Source: Pristionchus mayeri
Lineage: Eukaryota; Nematoda; Chromadorea; Rhabditida; Neodiplogasteridae
Direction: 5' to 3'
Length of the DNA stretch: 64,000 bases
Assembly: GCA_036245805.1 (NCBI GenBank)
Contig: BTRK01000003.1
Location: 13,680,464 to 13,744,463 of the forward strand
Shown: piece after piece, positions 1 through 24,702 of the stretch
Numbering within the stretch: position 1 is the stretch's first letter
Layout: each line of letters begins with the position of its first letter
Notes under the pieces: model-generated
Seen by the model: the letters and a program-made list of their open reading frames with translations, nothing else
What the model was told of the DNA's origin: nothing
Database searches by the model: none
Program-made: the position numbers and the translations under genes

Positions 1-1117
1 AAGACCATCTTTGGGACTAGCCGAGCTTTTTTTCCCCGCCTGGCGTCTACGTGGAAATTAGAAGCAGCCCCCGTGTTGCTTCTAACTTCCACTTACCCGA
101 TATAGTGCCGTAAAACCTTTCAACCATGTGTATTACTGCTCGAATCTTGCATTGCAGTTTTCTCCTCCTAATAATACTGATAGCTTGCTACTCCGAATAA
201 AGCGATGATGATGATATCATTTGACTCATCGCCACACCCTCCTTAATCTTTCTTGCTTTTCTCCGCTCCTAGTGATACACACGAGGTAGCATCTACATTC
301 GGGAGGGCTTTCTATCTTTCTAAATTCCGCATTCTCTCCCTCTTCTATCCCCGTTTAATGACAGCATACCTCAGTGTTTATTCTGGGGATGATAGAAAAC
401 GGTGCTTGAGGAAATGATTTTTTGCGAAGCCCATTCTCGTTCCCTCTTCGATATCCTTCCCTGAATTTAATCAAATACGATAGTCTGATTAAAACGTTTC
501 GCGCGACCAGACTCGTCACCCAACTCACACCAATACCCATCTATTCTGAAGCTATTCGTTGTCAGGTTACACGGAACAGAGTGATTAATCTCTGTAATAT
601 CATCTCTATTTAGGGCTGTGATCTCCTAGAGGATCGTATTGAAGCTCGCTGGCAGGTGAATTTATTCACAACCGGCTTGCTAATTGATCTCATGGTATGA
701 GGAATTTTCTGTGTTCTTCGAGAGAAACGTCTTCATTATCTGAGTGATAGTGAAGACAATTCATTTCGGGACCTCACACGTTCAATCGTCTCATTTGTGT
801 CGCTCATTCGTTCAACGCAAATGTATGATCAATGTTTTGCTCGCAATGTTAAATTGCATCGATTTTTTCAGATCTCAACAGTATACTGTAGGTGGTTCAA
901 TCTCGACCGATATCCTAAATTACCCACTGCTCAGACGTACTTTTCGTACTTGCTCCTGATGCTGACACTACTTACTATAGCGCACCTCATGATCAGTCGA
1001 GTTCGTAATACGGTCCACTTTATGTTCATTCCTCACACTCTGGTCCTTTGACCAGTCGAGAAAGCATGTAAAATGAATCGAATTACGAACTTCAACTATC
1101 ACGTCAAGCATTTGTAG
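1..1117. other. No gene recognised
   Basis: Short open frames occur on both strands but none shows a recognisable domain, and none could be joined into a plausible spliced gene. It may contain upstream exons or introns of the Q/R-rich exon at 1118-1480, because a clean acceptor (tttgtag) directly precedes that exon. I could not identify the donor side. Confidence 0.4.
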
Positions 1118-1480
1118 GAGGAGCTGCCAAGATTGCATAGGGGACGACAGGACCGAAAGAGGAAGCGACTGCACCAGCGACAGCACCAACAGCAACAAGA
1201 GCTGCGGCAACATCAGAAACTTGCAAAGGCTCAGCAGAAGCTAGAGCAGCAGGATCAGGAACATGCGATTCAAAAGGAGCATCAAGGTATTGAAAATACT
1301 AATAGGCCCTCCGAAAAGGAGCAGCAGGAGCTTGACCAAGCAAGACAACAGGAGCAGTAAAATCAGCAGGAGGCGCTGCAGCAAGTGCGACATGCTCGGC
1401 GTCATCAGCAGCGGCTGCAGCGACGACAGCAACGTCACATTCAACGACACTTCTGGGCAGCGGTCGCACCTGGCGCCTAG
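1118..1480 (+). pseudogene. Q/R-rich terminal exon with internal stop; paralogue of the 7542-7664 exon
   Basis: After the acceptor tttgtag, a frame of 121 codons runs to TAG at 1478-1480. It is very rich in Gln, Arg, His and Lys (imperfect CAG/CAA runs, probably coiled coil) and ends in RHFWAAVAPGA. This matches the ending RYFWRRAVPGA of the exon at 7542-7664, so the two are related. The frame is interrupted by TAA at 1358-1360 inside a Gln-rich stretch, and the conserved C-terminus resumes in the same frame after it. This suggests a nonsense mutation, a sequencing error, or an unrecognised splice around the stop. Function is unknown; the low-complexity composition gives no enzymatic hint. 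Upstream exons were not found. Confidence 0.5.
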
Positions 1481-2070
1481 AACGATCCTGATAACACTGA
1501 CGGTTAAAAATGTTAGGAGAAAATCAAATTACGTAGTAACAGTTACTGTTCATTTTAAATCGTATACTCTTATTATAATTGTATTATTATTTTAGTTGTT
1601 TTTATCGAACCTAGTCGAACCAATATTGCTTATTGCAATGAGCTATGCAGTTCATGAAGTACTGAAACATATCCACTTTTATCGAAAATGAATGACCGGA
1701 TATAAACTTTGCACTTGTGGTAACATATCAGGCTGAGCAATAAGTTTTGTCCGATTTCGGCTAATGTGCATTCTGACCTCTCCCATAGCTCGTTGTAATC
1801 CAATCAGCTTGTGTCTTTCAATTATATATAGGGGCATTTACACTCTCTTTAGCGCACACTATCCTAGATCTATCCAACCAATGAAACGGATACAGTCATA
1901 ACTTAAACGTAATGTGGTTGACCAACGCCCGTACTTTTTGAAGGATCAGTATCCCATTGCGAATAGAGATAATGCCCAATCTTTGCCACAGAAATGAAGT
2001 ATAATTGTCATATATCGCGCGGGTGATGTTGATACTGATCAGCCTCGGGAGGCCTATTAAAGATGAGTGC
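1481..2070. other. Intergenic, nothing recognised
   Basis: AT-rich sequence after the Q/R-rich exon. It has no open frame of interest, no clear repeat and no RNA gene. Confidence 0.4.
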
Positions 2071-2437
2071 TTAAAGAAGGAGTGTCAGCAAAGTTAAATT
2101 TTTGACTCTGTCATAACCATGACCTAGACAATCATCCAACGATCATAGCGCGAGCTAAGAGGATAGGCAAGGGTCAATCGTATAGCTCAGTGGTAAAGCA
2201 GTCGCCGCGTAATCGAAAGGCTGCGGGTTCGAATCCCACCAGTTTTTGAAAAATCTTCTAGATATTTGAATTCCCGCACGTCCCTTCCCTTCAAGTTCTC
2301 CTTGGCATTCCGCCAACTAATCATAACTCGGTTCAAAATAGAGATACGCATTTGAAATTTTCAGAATCTCTTATGGTTGTACAAAGGTCGGTCATGGCAA
2401 CGTCAAAATGTCAACTTTGCTGACAGTCCTTCTTTAA
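2071..2437. mobile_element. MITE with TTAA ends carrying a tRNA-like sequence
   Basis: The ends are inverted repeats: TTAAAGAAGGAGTGTCAGCA on the left and its near-complement TGACAGTCCTTCTTTAA on the right, followed inward by a complementary AAAGTT/AACTTT. The element is 367 bp with no coding capacity. The terminal TTAA is either a TTAA target duplication (piggyBac-like habit) or part of the inverted repeat. The ends resemble those of the MITE at 7246-7498, so the two may be the same family. A tRNA-like block lies inside at about 2175-2247. Confidence 0.7.
2175..2247 (+). other. tRNA-like sequence (A and B box) inside a MITE
   Basis: An A-box-like TAGCTCAGTGG and a B-box-like GGTTCGAATCC lie at tRNA spacing. 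The acceptor stem does not pair (the 5' segment next to the A box against CAGTTTT at the 3' side) and the anticodon arm is poor. I therefore read it as a decayed or captured tRNA, or an internal pol III promoter, and not as a functional tRNA gene. Confidence 0.45.
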
Positions 2438-4208
2438 TCCGAGTTTGAGTTGTCATGAGGCTTGTCAAGATACGATTATGGTGTACTGTGTCAATACCGA
2501 TGGGTCTTGCGATTTCAATTAAGCATGCATGTGAACTACCAGTCTAGTAAACGCTATAATTTTCTTTAGTTAGGTATGCGGCACTTCATCCATGAACAGT
2601 GCTCTTCAGATTATAAGTGTCCAAATTTGAATATCGAAATTCAACTTTCTGACATTGTTGCGATAGCACAGTGTTTTAAAGTGCAGTTGTTTCGTGCTCA
2701 AATTAAAGAACAATCCTTGCCCAATCGGTCACTTATTAGGATGCTCTTGGAGATTGTTACTTTTTGTGGGGTAGGCTTTACCTGAAAACCCTCAATATCA
2801 GATTTTTCAACATTTCAATCGAAAGATAGTTGATGAACAAACTTCATTTTTTTTAGATGAATAAGCCAAATAGTATCTTAACTATCGGAATAATTGAGAG
2901 TCCTATAGGTATTGATAACAGCGCCCCCAGGGAGGTACCAGTCCCGTCAATCTGTGAAACAGGGAATTTTTTCGAAAAGATTCTTATTTTCAATGGTGTC
3001 TCGGATTCAGTGACCTGTACGAAGGCAATAACGAATCCATCAACTCTCAGTTTTTGCTATTATGTAGAGCAAGTCTTAGGCTTCTTAGAACACTTTGTGA
3101 GCTTAGACCTACAATTGTATCTTTGAAGTACCGCAACATTAAAGAACATATTAACTTTTGTGAAAAAATCAAAGTGAATTGACCTTCATTTCTCCCAAAG
3201 TAGACAACGTTGCCCCATCCCAACCGTAATGTTCTAAAGATCGAACATGTCCATATATATTGGCATGAGGACAACATATCGCGATTTGAAACAAACAAAC
3301 AATACAAGCTCAAAGTGGGAGTACGAAATCAGACAATATCGAATTAATGAAGTCATTCTATCACAAAATCTGCGATCTATGTTTAGCCAATATTCTGCGC
3401 AATTTTGCCGAGATTTCAACGAAAGATAATGCATAATGAAACGAGTCGCTTCTTGCCAAATTACCGCTGGGTTTCTCGCGTGATAAGAAGATCGGATGGA
3501 TCTTTACGTGTCGTCCTTTCCGCAAAGAGCCACTGATTGAGACTTTCGACTCCCTACATTCTACGTAATCTTTCATGGATGAGAAAGCTCGCAGAAAGAA
3601 TTTTTAGCAAGCCATTCACGACACACCTGTGTAAAGATGTGAGCTACACATTTCGCAATAAGAATAGAGGCGCGATAACGATATCGATGACGATTTCATT
3701 CTAATCGGCTGAATTCTCCGCATGATGGCCTAGTTGGACGATATTTATTGCATGCGGGCGTGCATCGAATATTCACACCGGCCATAAGTAGTTTGAAAAC
3801 TATTTCGAATTGCATAACTTGTGACGCGCTAGCCTGAGCACTCATCCGACTTGGCGCCTTATCTTCGTTTCGTTCTTGTCGTCCATGACATCCAACCGAG
3901 AGAGCGCCTTGAAATACTCTTTATCAGCATGACTATTTCCACATTCCTCTGCCGCGCTCATTGATATTCTTGAAATTCACTTGATTTTCTAATTCTCGTG
4001 ACATTCTCTTCATTTTACGCATTATATTCACTGTATCGAAAAATAATTGAAGAGAAAGTGCTTTTTGAAGTCACTCCTTTCTATAGTTAATAAAAATCAA
4101 TGATGTGGCGATAAGCTCTATCAGGTGATTCAGCGGTCCAGTCTGTGCTCTCGCTCGCAATACATTTTTGCTCGGACAGAGACGAGAGAGGCTGCAAATA
4201 CTAGAGGC
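2438..4208. other. Mostly unannotated; one small TMTC-derived fragment
   Basis: Several short frames (for example 2576-2785 and 2857-3126, + strand) show no recognised motif and are probably chance. The only recognisable piece is a short match to the terminal TMTC exon on the minus strand near 3361-3430, listed separately. Confidence 0.4.
3361..3430 (-). pseudogene. Fragment of TMTC terminal exon
   Basis: The minus-strand frame reads KLRRILAKHRSQIL, against KLRRILAKRRS-stop at the end of the intact TMTC gene (53967). The DNA on both sides of the match is also similar. Only the last 20 or so codons are recognisable and there is no intact frame upstream. It is a relic of a dispersed copy of the gene's 3' end, about 20 kb from the next copy at 23.4 kb. 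Confidence 0.5.
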
Positions 4209-5547
4209 TTTTATATCACGTGTATCACGAGTCAGTTGATGAAAAATAGACTCCCGGGGAACAATTTCAAAAAGTTTGTACAGTCTACTCCATATAATTA
4301 TGGGAGAATATCATAGGCACGATAAACTGTAATATCATGGCCTTTGGTCTCAGAGCCGTCATTTAGGAAAATGCCGGTTTTGAGACCGTCAATTATGTAT
4401 TTCAGCTCTAACATGAGCTACAGAGGTGGGATTGGTCTCCTTTTGTGCGGAAAAATATTTCCAAAAACTTTTATGTTTTACGCTAAGCGATTGGATAACT
4501 GTTTGAAAAGTTGTGTTCGAAAAACCAATTTTTGGACTATAATAAAATCTATAATTATTTTCGGAGATACCGTTTCAAGCAATTTTCTTTCAGAATATGA
4601 AAGTTAGAGTACATATCTATAAAATAAAAATAAAAAAAAGAAATTTAAGAATGTGTATTTTTGAAATTTTGTCCCGAATGTCGGAAGGTGTGATAGCATC
4701 GATATAAATTGCAAAAGTACTGAACAGCAAAATATGAAATCGGTATATCTAATACATAATACATTGTATGAAAGGTAGATACGCAATATGCACTGCAAAC
4801 CGAGAACCTTTATTTATAAATTTTCTCATGTATATGGGTGTCTGATTTTACTTTTAGTTCGAGTTAGCCGGCTTAGATTCAATCCTGTTTAGTTTATATC
4901 ATCCAAAGTTGGCAAAAATCAAGTTGGAAAAAATCGATTTTTCAGAATCAGTCAAACTTTCAGTTTCGCAGTGCCATATTGCGTATCTACCTTTCATACA
5001 ATGTATTATGTATTATATATACCGATTTCATATTTTGCTGTTCAGTACTTTTGCAATTTATATCGATGCTATCACACCTTCCGACATTCGGGACAAAATT
5101 TCAAAAATACAAATTTTTAAATTTATCAATTTTTATTTTTATTTTATAGATATGTACTCTAACTTTCATATTCTGCAAGAAAATTGCTTGAAACGGTATC
5201 TCCGAAAAAAATTATAGATTTTATTATAGTCCAAAAATTGGTTTTTCGAACACAACTTTTCAAACAGTTATCCAATCGCTTAGCATAAAACATAAAAGTT
5301 TTTGGAAATATTTTTCCGCACAAAAGGAGACCAATCCCACCTCTGTAGCTCATGTTAGAGCTGAAATACATAATTGCCAGGCTCAAAACCGCAATTTTCC
5401 TAAATGACGGCTCTGAGACCAAAGGTCATAAAATTTCAGTTTATCGTGCCTATGATGTTCTCCCGTAATTATATGGAGTAGACTGGACAAACTTTTGGAA
5501 ATTGTTCCCGCACACCTCCACTGACTTTTAACGCACGTGATATATTG
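4209..5547. mobile_element. Foldback element, about 1.34 kb with about 600-bp inverted arms
   Basis: The sequence from about 4209 to 4850 returns inverted at about 4910 to 5547, centred near 4883. Outer ends share TATATCACGTG and its complement. The arms differ by scattered substitutions, so it is not a single recent fold. A pseudo-frame of 87 codons appears in mirror image in both arms (4344-4607 + and 5159-5422 -), which is an expected by-product of the repeat. I recognise no transposase. It is best described as a non-autonomous foldback element. Confidence 0.8.
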
Positions 5548-5776
5548 TTAGCGAACTCTCCCACCTCTCGTTCTTCACCTGTAGAATGCTGTGTCCATCT
5601 CAATGTTGAATGTGGCCAAGCTAACCTATACCTAACCACGTTAACTTGATGCGGCGTCGTGAAACTGACGCATTTCTAGTGCCGTTAACTTGACGCAGTC
5701 CCGGTGTCGTTAAACTGGCGCATTTGTAGTCATTTAGCAAGATGTCCATCACGATCCCTATTGCGTAGTCAAGACC
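5548..5776. repeat. Imperfect 45-bp direct repeat upstream of a gene
   Basis: At about 5640-5732 a unit of about 45 bp beginning GTTAACTTGATGCGG is repeated with changes (GTTAACTTGACGCAG). Each copy contains an AAACTG(A/G)CGCATTT(C/G)TAG core. It lies just upstream of the likely start codon at 5777, so a promoter role is possible but unsupported. Confidence 0.5.
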
Positions 5777-7664
5777 ATGGATGACTGGGATGTTTGTGGA
5801 CTAGACGAGGAGGAGGAGTGGGAAGTCTTGGACGAGCCTCATCATGAGCGAGTGTATTTGTCAGTATTTTCAGTTTATCTGCATTTCCAGAAATCAATCG
5901 ATCCCGTACTCGCGGTTTTGTAATTTCGTGGAGCTTCTACTAGCTGTCTGCATTCAAAACGTGCTGGAATGTGGAAATGAGTTGGCTGTGTACTTCACGG
6001 TTGCTGCTATCGGCGCTTTGCGCTTATACGCACCAATACTTTGGAATTCTGGACCAGGATTTTGGGAGCTCGTCGCAGCCCTTCTAACGTGCTTTGTAGC
6101 ATGGCTTACTTCCGATCGCATCAGATATCCAAAGGTAGCTCCTGTTCTACCCATACGGTATCGAGGGGTTGATCAAGCCTTCTTTTTTACAACATCGCAA
6201 GAATTTATCCTCTCGTCCCCATATATTGTCCCGGATATTTAGAACCGTCATTTCGACGAGCCTCGCCACCTTAGGGTTCGTATGGTAACGATCAGTGTCA
6301 CGATCGCTCTAATGGTAAGTCTAAAATAACATGAACAACGATGTCTGATCTTTGAACTTTCACTTCAGTATTTCACTATATTGCGGTCGTGGTTCGAAGA
6401 ATGGCTAACCGCAATTCCCCCTCCTCGAGGATACTTTTTAATAATTATGCTGTTTCTAACAGTACATAGCATTGACAACCTCAGGATTGCGGTAAGTACG
6501 GGCAGACGGATGCTGTATTGAAGGGATGCCCTGGCTATAGTGCACTTTTCGTGCACAATAGAAATCAGCCATACTTTTTCGCGGATTTTTTTAGAAAAGC
6601 ATTCGCAAAGTTCTCACGCTCACCGTACAAGGATGCACATGTGCTGTAGTGGTCGGCCTTACTATAAACAAGGAGAGAGTCGGTATGATCTTCGACAGTG
6701 CGATGCTCTGATGATATATCATGATATCTTGATGGTTAGCGAGAAGAGCATGTGAGAGTAGGACGATTACTCATTGGCAGTGTTTTGGAATGGGTCACAG
6801 ATCAAAGATCACTGCAGGATCAGCCATCGAGATGGGCCCAGCTATAATTGTCATGACTGAAGCTGTATCGTTTTGTTTCGACAAGCTGAAAGTTAGTTTG
6901 TATGATTGCTTGGCAGGAAATCAAATGAGGTGCTTCATTCTGCTTGTTATATTGTTGGTCTGGCAGCAACAGTACGAAATGTAGATCCTAGTAAAGTGAA
7001 AGAGTGCTTGAAAGTGAGAGGGACCTCCTCATTTTGCACACTTTCTCACTTTACTGTGACCTCCATTCAGTACCGAAAGTTAGAGAGTACGCAGAATCAA
7101 TAACTTCATTTGTAGGATAAGGCTCAAATCTGGCAGGAGCCCCTGCACCGGTTGTGGAGGGCATGGATGCCTAGGGACCCAAAGGTGTGCTTGCGTGCAT
7201 GCAAAGCAATTAGTCTAGCTTATGAGCGTTGTGAACAAAACAGTATTAAAGGAGGAGTAAACGCAAAATTAAATATTTGAAGTTTTCATCTGCACTTCCT
7301 AGGTCTCCATAACGATAAGAAGCTCCGAAATTTTCACACTGAAATTTCCATTCCGAACAGAGCTATCGGTAGTTGGCTGCGAGCCAAATCAGGGAAAGCT
7401 CAGGCAACGAGTGAGAGAGCACGCGACTTGAAGAGAGTTCTCTCTCTAATTGAAATATATCTCTACCGAGCGCGCGCTTGCCTTTACTCCTCCTTTAAGA
7501 GTGCAATTGTTTGCGAGGGATATCCTAATCTTTACCATTAGGAAGTGATTCGGGAAGAGCGACAGGCGCGGCAGCGGGAGTGGCGACGACTATTGCGCAT
7601 TCAAAGACGTCGAAAACGTCGCATTGAGCGCTACTTCTGGAGACGAGCTGTGCCTGGAGCTTAA
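5777..7664 (+). CDS. Unknown multi-exon protein with hydrophobic N-terminal half and basic C-terminus
   Basis: The proposed start ATG (5777) opens an acidic segment (MDDWDVCGLDEEEEWE). A very short intron (about 34 bp, donor near 5857, acceptor before 5891) would join it to a hydrophobic exon with two likely membrane segments ending near 6135. Further candidate exons lie near 6369-6492 (hydrophobic, ending DNLRIA before gtaagt), 6598-6690, 7118-7185 and 7542-7664. The last exon is strongly basic and ends RYFWRRAVPGA-stop, the motif shared with 1118-1480. The middle exons at 6.8-7.1 kb are uncertain, and the intron before the last exon contains a MITE. I do not recognise the family; a small membrane protein with a basic cytosolic tail fits what is visible. 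Exon boundaries are by eye. Confidence 0.5.
7246..7498. mobile_element. MITE, TTAA-ended, 253 bp
   Basis: Inverted ends are TTAAAGGAGGAGTAAACGCA on the left and GCCTTTACTCCTCCTTTAA on the right. It has no coding capacity. Related copies in this window are at about 36127-36293 (partial), 55549-55703 (truncated by deletion, inverted) and 58405-58645 (complete). It sits in the last intron of the unknown gene at 5777-7664. Confidence 0.8.
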
Positions 7665-8530
7665 ACCATTTATTCAACAGACCATTTGCAATCCTAGCTC
7701 CCATTTATAGTTCCCCTGTATGTCATTATATGCAATGATCCCATGCGACTGTGCGTTATATGTATTACCTACTCCGGTCGTGCGATGATAGAGCATATAG
7801 AATGAACCGTGAATCGCATCGATTAGGGGTTCAATTTTCAGGCCACGCAGGCTCCATTTCGGATATAGATTTCGGATTTCGGATATATCATGTGCGCTAC
7901 ATAGTTTATTCGCTTGTTAGCTTTATGGCGCACCTAAAACACATCCGGAAATGACCCGAAAATAACTGAAAATTGAAACCCCAATATTGATCCTCGAACT
8001 CTACGATAGACTCTACTCTATATACTTCACTGAGATTTCAATCTACAAGGAAGAAAAATTTTCGATCTTAAAGAAGCGATCAGGAGTTTAGAGATCCGAG
8101 TGAAGATACCCGCAGGCGCGGAAATTCCAAAATCGACCAGCCTCTCCTAAGCCATCGTTGATCTAACAGCGATAAGACTGCAGGAGCTTCCGACCTAGAT
8201 GATAGGGTTTTCCTTTTTGGGCTTTTTGGAAATCGTTTATAACCTTGTTTGTGAAGCAAGGCTGCAGCAAAGATGCGACCGTGAGCAAATTCACATATTT
8301 TCTAGGTAGTCCTCAGCAAATCTTCAACATCAGAAAATTAGACGGGCTGGCAAAAATGTATAAGAAAGTGTTTGAAAAAAGTGTTGTTCGAGTCTTTATC
8401 ACCACTACGCAAAATATATGATCATCTCAATAAAATCATCGTAATAAGCCTAAGTGATCGAATTTCGCTGGAATCTTAAATGAACAGAATATTGAAATCT
8501 TTTAAATTATGGCCGCGACTGAAAATTTTA
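7665..8530. other. Intergenic, nothing recognised
   Basis: AT-rich spacer between the unknown gene and the inverted repeat at 8.53 kb. No exon chain, RNA gene or repeat structure was seen. Confidence 0.4.
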
Positions 8531-9261
8531 TATGAGCGCGTTTGCGTAAGAATCGAGCAAGAGCGGGCACAAAAAATATCAATTCTCTATTAAATATGTG
8601 CTGTGTGGCAATCGAATGTGCTGAAAACGATGTGTACACTCATTTTGCAACGAGAGCCTTCGTTAGCTCCAGACGGCATCACGTCGAAATCAGATTTGCA
8701 TGTGAGAGAACTGGTATCACGAGAGATAGAAGAGGGGGGTGGTCGTACTCTGCCAGGGGGGGGGGAGAGGGGGAGGGAGAAGGGAGAGGAAGTGTCGCTA
8801 GGCAGTTTCATTTTTCTCCAGATTTCAACTCTCTAAAAGTTTTCTACTTTTGGAAACGCAGCATCATAACATACAAAAATAAAGATTCTGAATTATCTCG
8901 TCACTGCGAATTCAACCATGTAATTCGCTAAGCACGCTTTGGACAGACAAGTTGATTTTTTCAGAAAATTATTTTAATAATTCATGACAAATTAATTGGA
9001 TAGATTTGTTCGCCATCAAATTCTACAACGAGAACCTTGATCGAGTAATATTAGCATTTTTCAGAAGGAGTTATGGATGCAAATCTGTTTTCGACGTGAC
9101 CCCGTCTGGGGCTAACGAAGAATCTCGATGCAAAATGAGTGTGCCCATCGTTTTCAGCACATTAGATTACCCCAAAATACAGCGTTATAGAGAATCGAAA
9201 TTTCTGGCACGGCCGAATCCATTCGGATCTGCTCGATTCTTATACAAACGGGGCTCATATT
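8531..9261. mobile_element. Inverted-repeat element, about 0.73 kb
   Basis: The left arm (about 8536-8740) and right arm (about 9050-9250) are complementary. Both contain AAGAATCGAGCA, a segment reading GTGCTGAAAACGATG, and a CGTCGAAATCAGATTTGCAT-like stretch. The loop holds a G-rich run (GGGGGGGGGAGAGGGGGAGG near 8756-8775). Small frames in the arms mirror one another and are not treated as genes. Confidence 0.65.
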
Positions 9262-9620
9262 TATAGAAATAATTCAACGGAAATATATCAATTGCGAAAC
9301 ATTCACGGCTTTTGAATTTCGCAATATTTATAGCTCGAAAAAAACAAATTTTCCAATCGACACGGCAAACAGTTCCTCACTCTTACGCCCATTCCGCTAT
9401 GACGGTCGTAGTACAACATTTCGGTTTTGGAAAATCACTGTGTTATGGTTGATAATAAAGTGTTTTTGTATCGCGTACCTTGCTAATCAGTTGGTACAGT
9501 TGTATAGTTATAGTTAAGTTATATAGTTGTTACATATTATTCTTCCGTCGAGAAAAGGTATGTTGAAGAGACATCGATAATCAAAGGTGTGCAGGAGGTA
9601 CGGTAATCAATCGACAACTG

Positions 9621-12110
<2,490 letters not shown>

Positions 12111-12180
12111 TAAATACTTTCACAACTTTTTTGAAGAGTTTTTTCCCGAGTTGTGATTGATACACTCTAAAATCAATATG

Positions 12181-23051
<10,871 letters not shown>

Positions 23052-23359
23052 AACGAATGAAAAAAGTCCAACTAGGCACGAACCTGCGCTTTCAATGAAC
23101 TCTGAGCGTTTCTAAATGAAATGAGAGCCATTTGTGCAACTTCGTATAAAGTGATTCATGATCGCACTCCTGACTTCTTTTGCTCACAATATTGTCATTT
23201 TTAACCTATCGAAGCAGCACCGGCATTGTTGCATTCCAATGTTAAATTCAAGTAATATAATGATGAAATACAACTGTTCTTATAAATAATGAATCACCAT
23301 TTTTAATATTTTACTCGTAATAACAAACATCGATATCAATTATATAAATACATACATAT

Positions 23360-23551
23360 TTAACATCTACGATCTATGTTTATCCAATGATCTACACATT
23401 TTTTACTTATTTTCTCTAAAAATGGCGTCATTAGAATCCAAAATATTGATTCATCCAACTTGTCCGCTTTACAGTGCTTCTTGTTCAGATGATGTTGAAC
23501 GTCTAGGGTATAAAGGACAGTAGAATTCCGTGAAAACATTTTGCACAGCAC
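23360..23551 (-). pseudogene. Decayed TMTC terminal exon
   Basis: The frame reads HHLNKKHCKADKLDES where the intact gene has LHLNKKYGEAEQFYDE, with general similarity across the 63 codons. The C-terminal basic end is lost. It is part of the old inverted copy. Confidence 0.65.
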
Positions 23552-23695
23552 CTAGAAAGCTTAAAACTAAAAAGTGCAAAATCTTTGGTGGTTTTTTTTC
23601 TGAGATGACTTGCTGTGAGTGGGCTTACGTAAAAAAAAACGAAGCCATCTTGAGCAATATCTGGAAAAACATTTACTAATTTCTAAAAAAGTTGG

Positions 23696-23767
23696 TGCCT
23701 CATGCTGGAATCGAACCAGCGACCTTCTGTTTACTAGACAGACGCTCTGCCACTGAGCCAATGAGGC
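23696..23767 (-). tRNA. tRNA-Thr (anticodon AGU)
   Basis: On the minus strand it folds as a standard 72-nt tRNA: acceptor GCCTCAT pairs with ATGAGGC, D arm GCTC...GAGC, anticodon stem TCTGT/ACAGA with loop CTAGTAA (anticodon AGT in DNA), T arm GCTGG-TTCGATT-CCAGC and discriminator A. All stems pair fully. There is no intron. The A box TGGCTCAGTGG and B box GGTTCGATTCC are good. It lies a few bases from a decayed TMTC exon. Confidence 0.95.
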
Positions 23768-23775
23768 GGACGGAT

Positions 23776-23857
23776 GCTGTTCAATCCATTTGCCCCTATC
23801 GAGAGCTCCCAATACAAAGTAGGCATCCACATTCTCATGGTATGCTCTTTCTAGCAC
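23776..23857 (-). pseudogene. Decayed TMTC exon 22 remnant next to the tRNA
   Basis: The minus-strand frame contains NVDAYFVLGALDRGKWIEQ, aligned with SVDAHFALATLERGEGMNER of exon 22 in the intact gene. No functional splice junctions are visible, and the tRNA begins within about 10 bp of its end. Confidence 0.6.
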
Positions 23858-24326
23858 GATCTACAAATACGAACTGGAAACTAACGGTTCTTATTTCATG
23901 TTTTTGTTAATTACATTGGTGGATCCCTGCGCTATAAAGAGGGCAATGTAAGCATGCTCAAATTTGTGTACCTAGAATGCATGGAAATCGTTATTCAAGT
24001 TATTTATGAAGCGAACGTCCAACATTGCATTTTTTTAAATCCTTAACATTTTCCTTTTAAAGAGATGATTCGGAGAACTATTAGTTTAGGAAGGCAGAGA
24101 AGGTATTTGGTTTGACTGTGAAACATATCAGAGCTATTTGAAACGGCAAATTGTCGCCCAAAACCATTCCACTGCCTATCCCAACTAACAAATAGATATG
24201 GTTTCGCTAGAATTTTTCGCAAGATTTATTACGCATATTCTCTGACAGGCTTTACAGAAAAGAAAGTATGCAGGCTGGAGAGTATCTTGCTTGCTATTCA
24301 ATTTTGATTATATTCTCACCTGCAGC

Positions 24327-24417
24327 CATAGTTGCCCACCACTGGCGGCGGCTTGTTGGGCAGTGCTCATCCATGAATAGGGGGTCATGAGGTTCGCCAC
24401 CGGAGTGGGCAACTATG
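24327..24417. repeat. Small inverted-repeat element (about 90 bp)
   Basis: The ends CATAGTTGCCCAC and GTGGGCAACTATG are complementary, with GGCGGCGGCTTGTTGGGCAG inside. A half copy is at 16241-16298. Probably a very short MITE. Confidence 0.6.
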
Positions 24418-24702
24418 CCTGCAGCAAATGATGGGCGCAGATTAAACGCCTGTCTGTAGTAGGAAACAGGGGTGTGTAAAATTTCCCGAAATTTCCCGAA
24501 TTTCCCGAGGTTTTTCGGGAAAAAATGTTTCCCGGTTTTCCCGATATATTTTCGGGAAATTTTTAAAATAACGGGAAAATTTTCGCAAAAAATCGATTGA
24601 ATTTCAGGTACGGTAACCCGGTTTTTCCGTTCCGCGAATTGCGGATTTCATGTTTAATACCAATTTTTTCTCACCTTTTTGTTTTATTGTCTTTAATTTC
24701 GC

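Noticed and set aside
2175..2247. Functional tRNA gene
   Set aside because: A and B boxes are present but the acceptor stem does not pair and the anticodon arm is poor.
4344..5422. A conserved 87-residue protein encoded twice
   Set aside because: The two frames are mirror images in the arms of a foldback element, so similarity is at the DNA level; there is no start context or motif.
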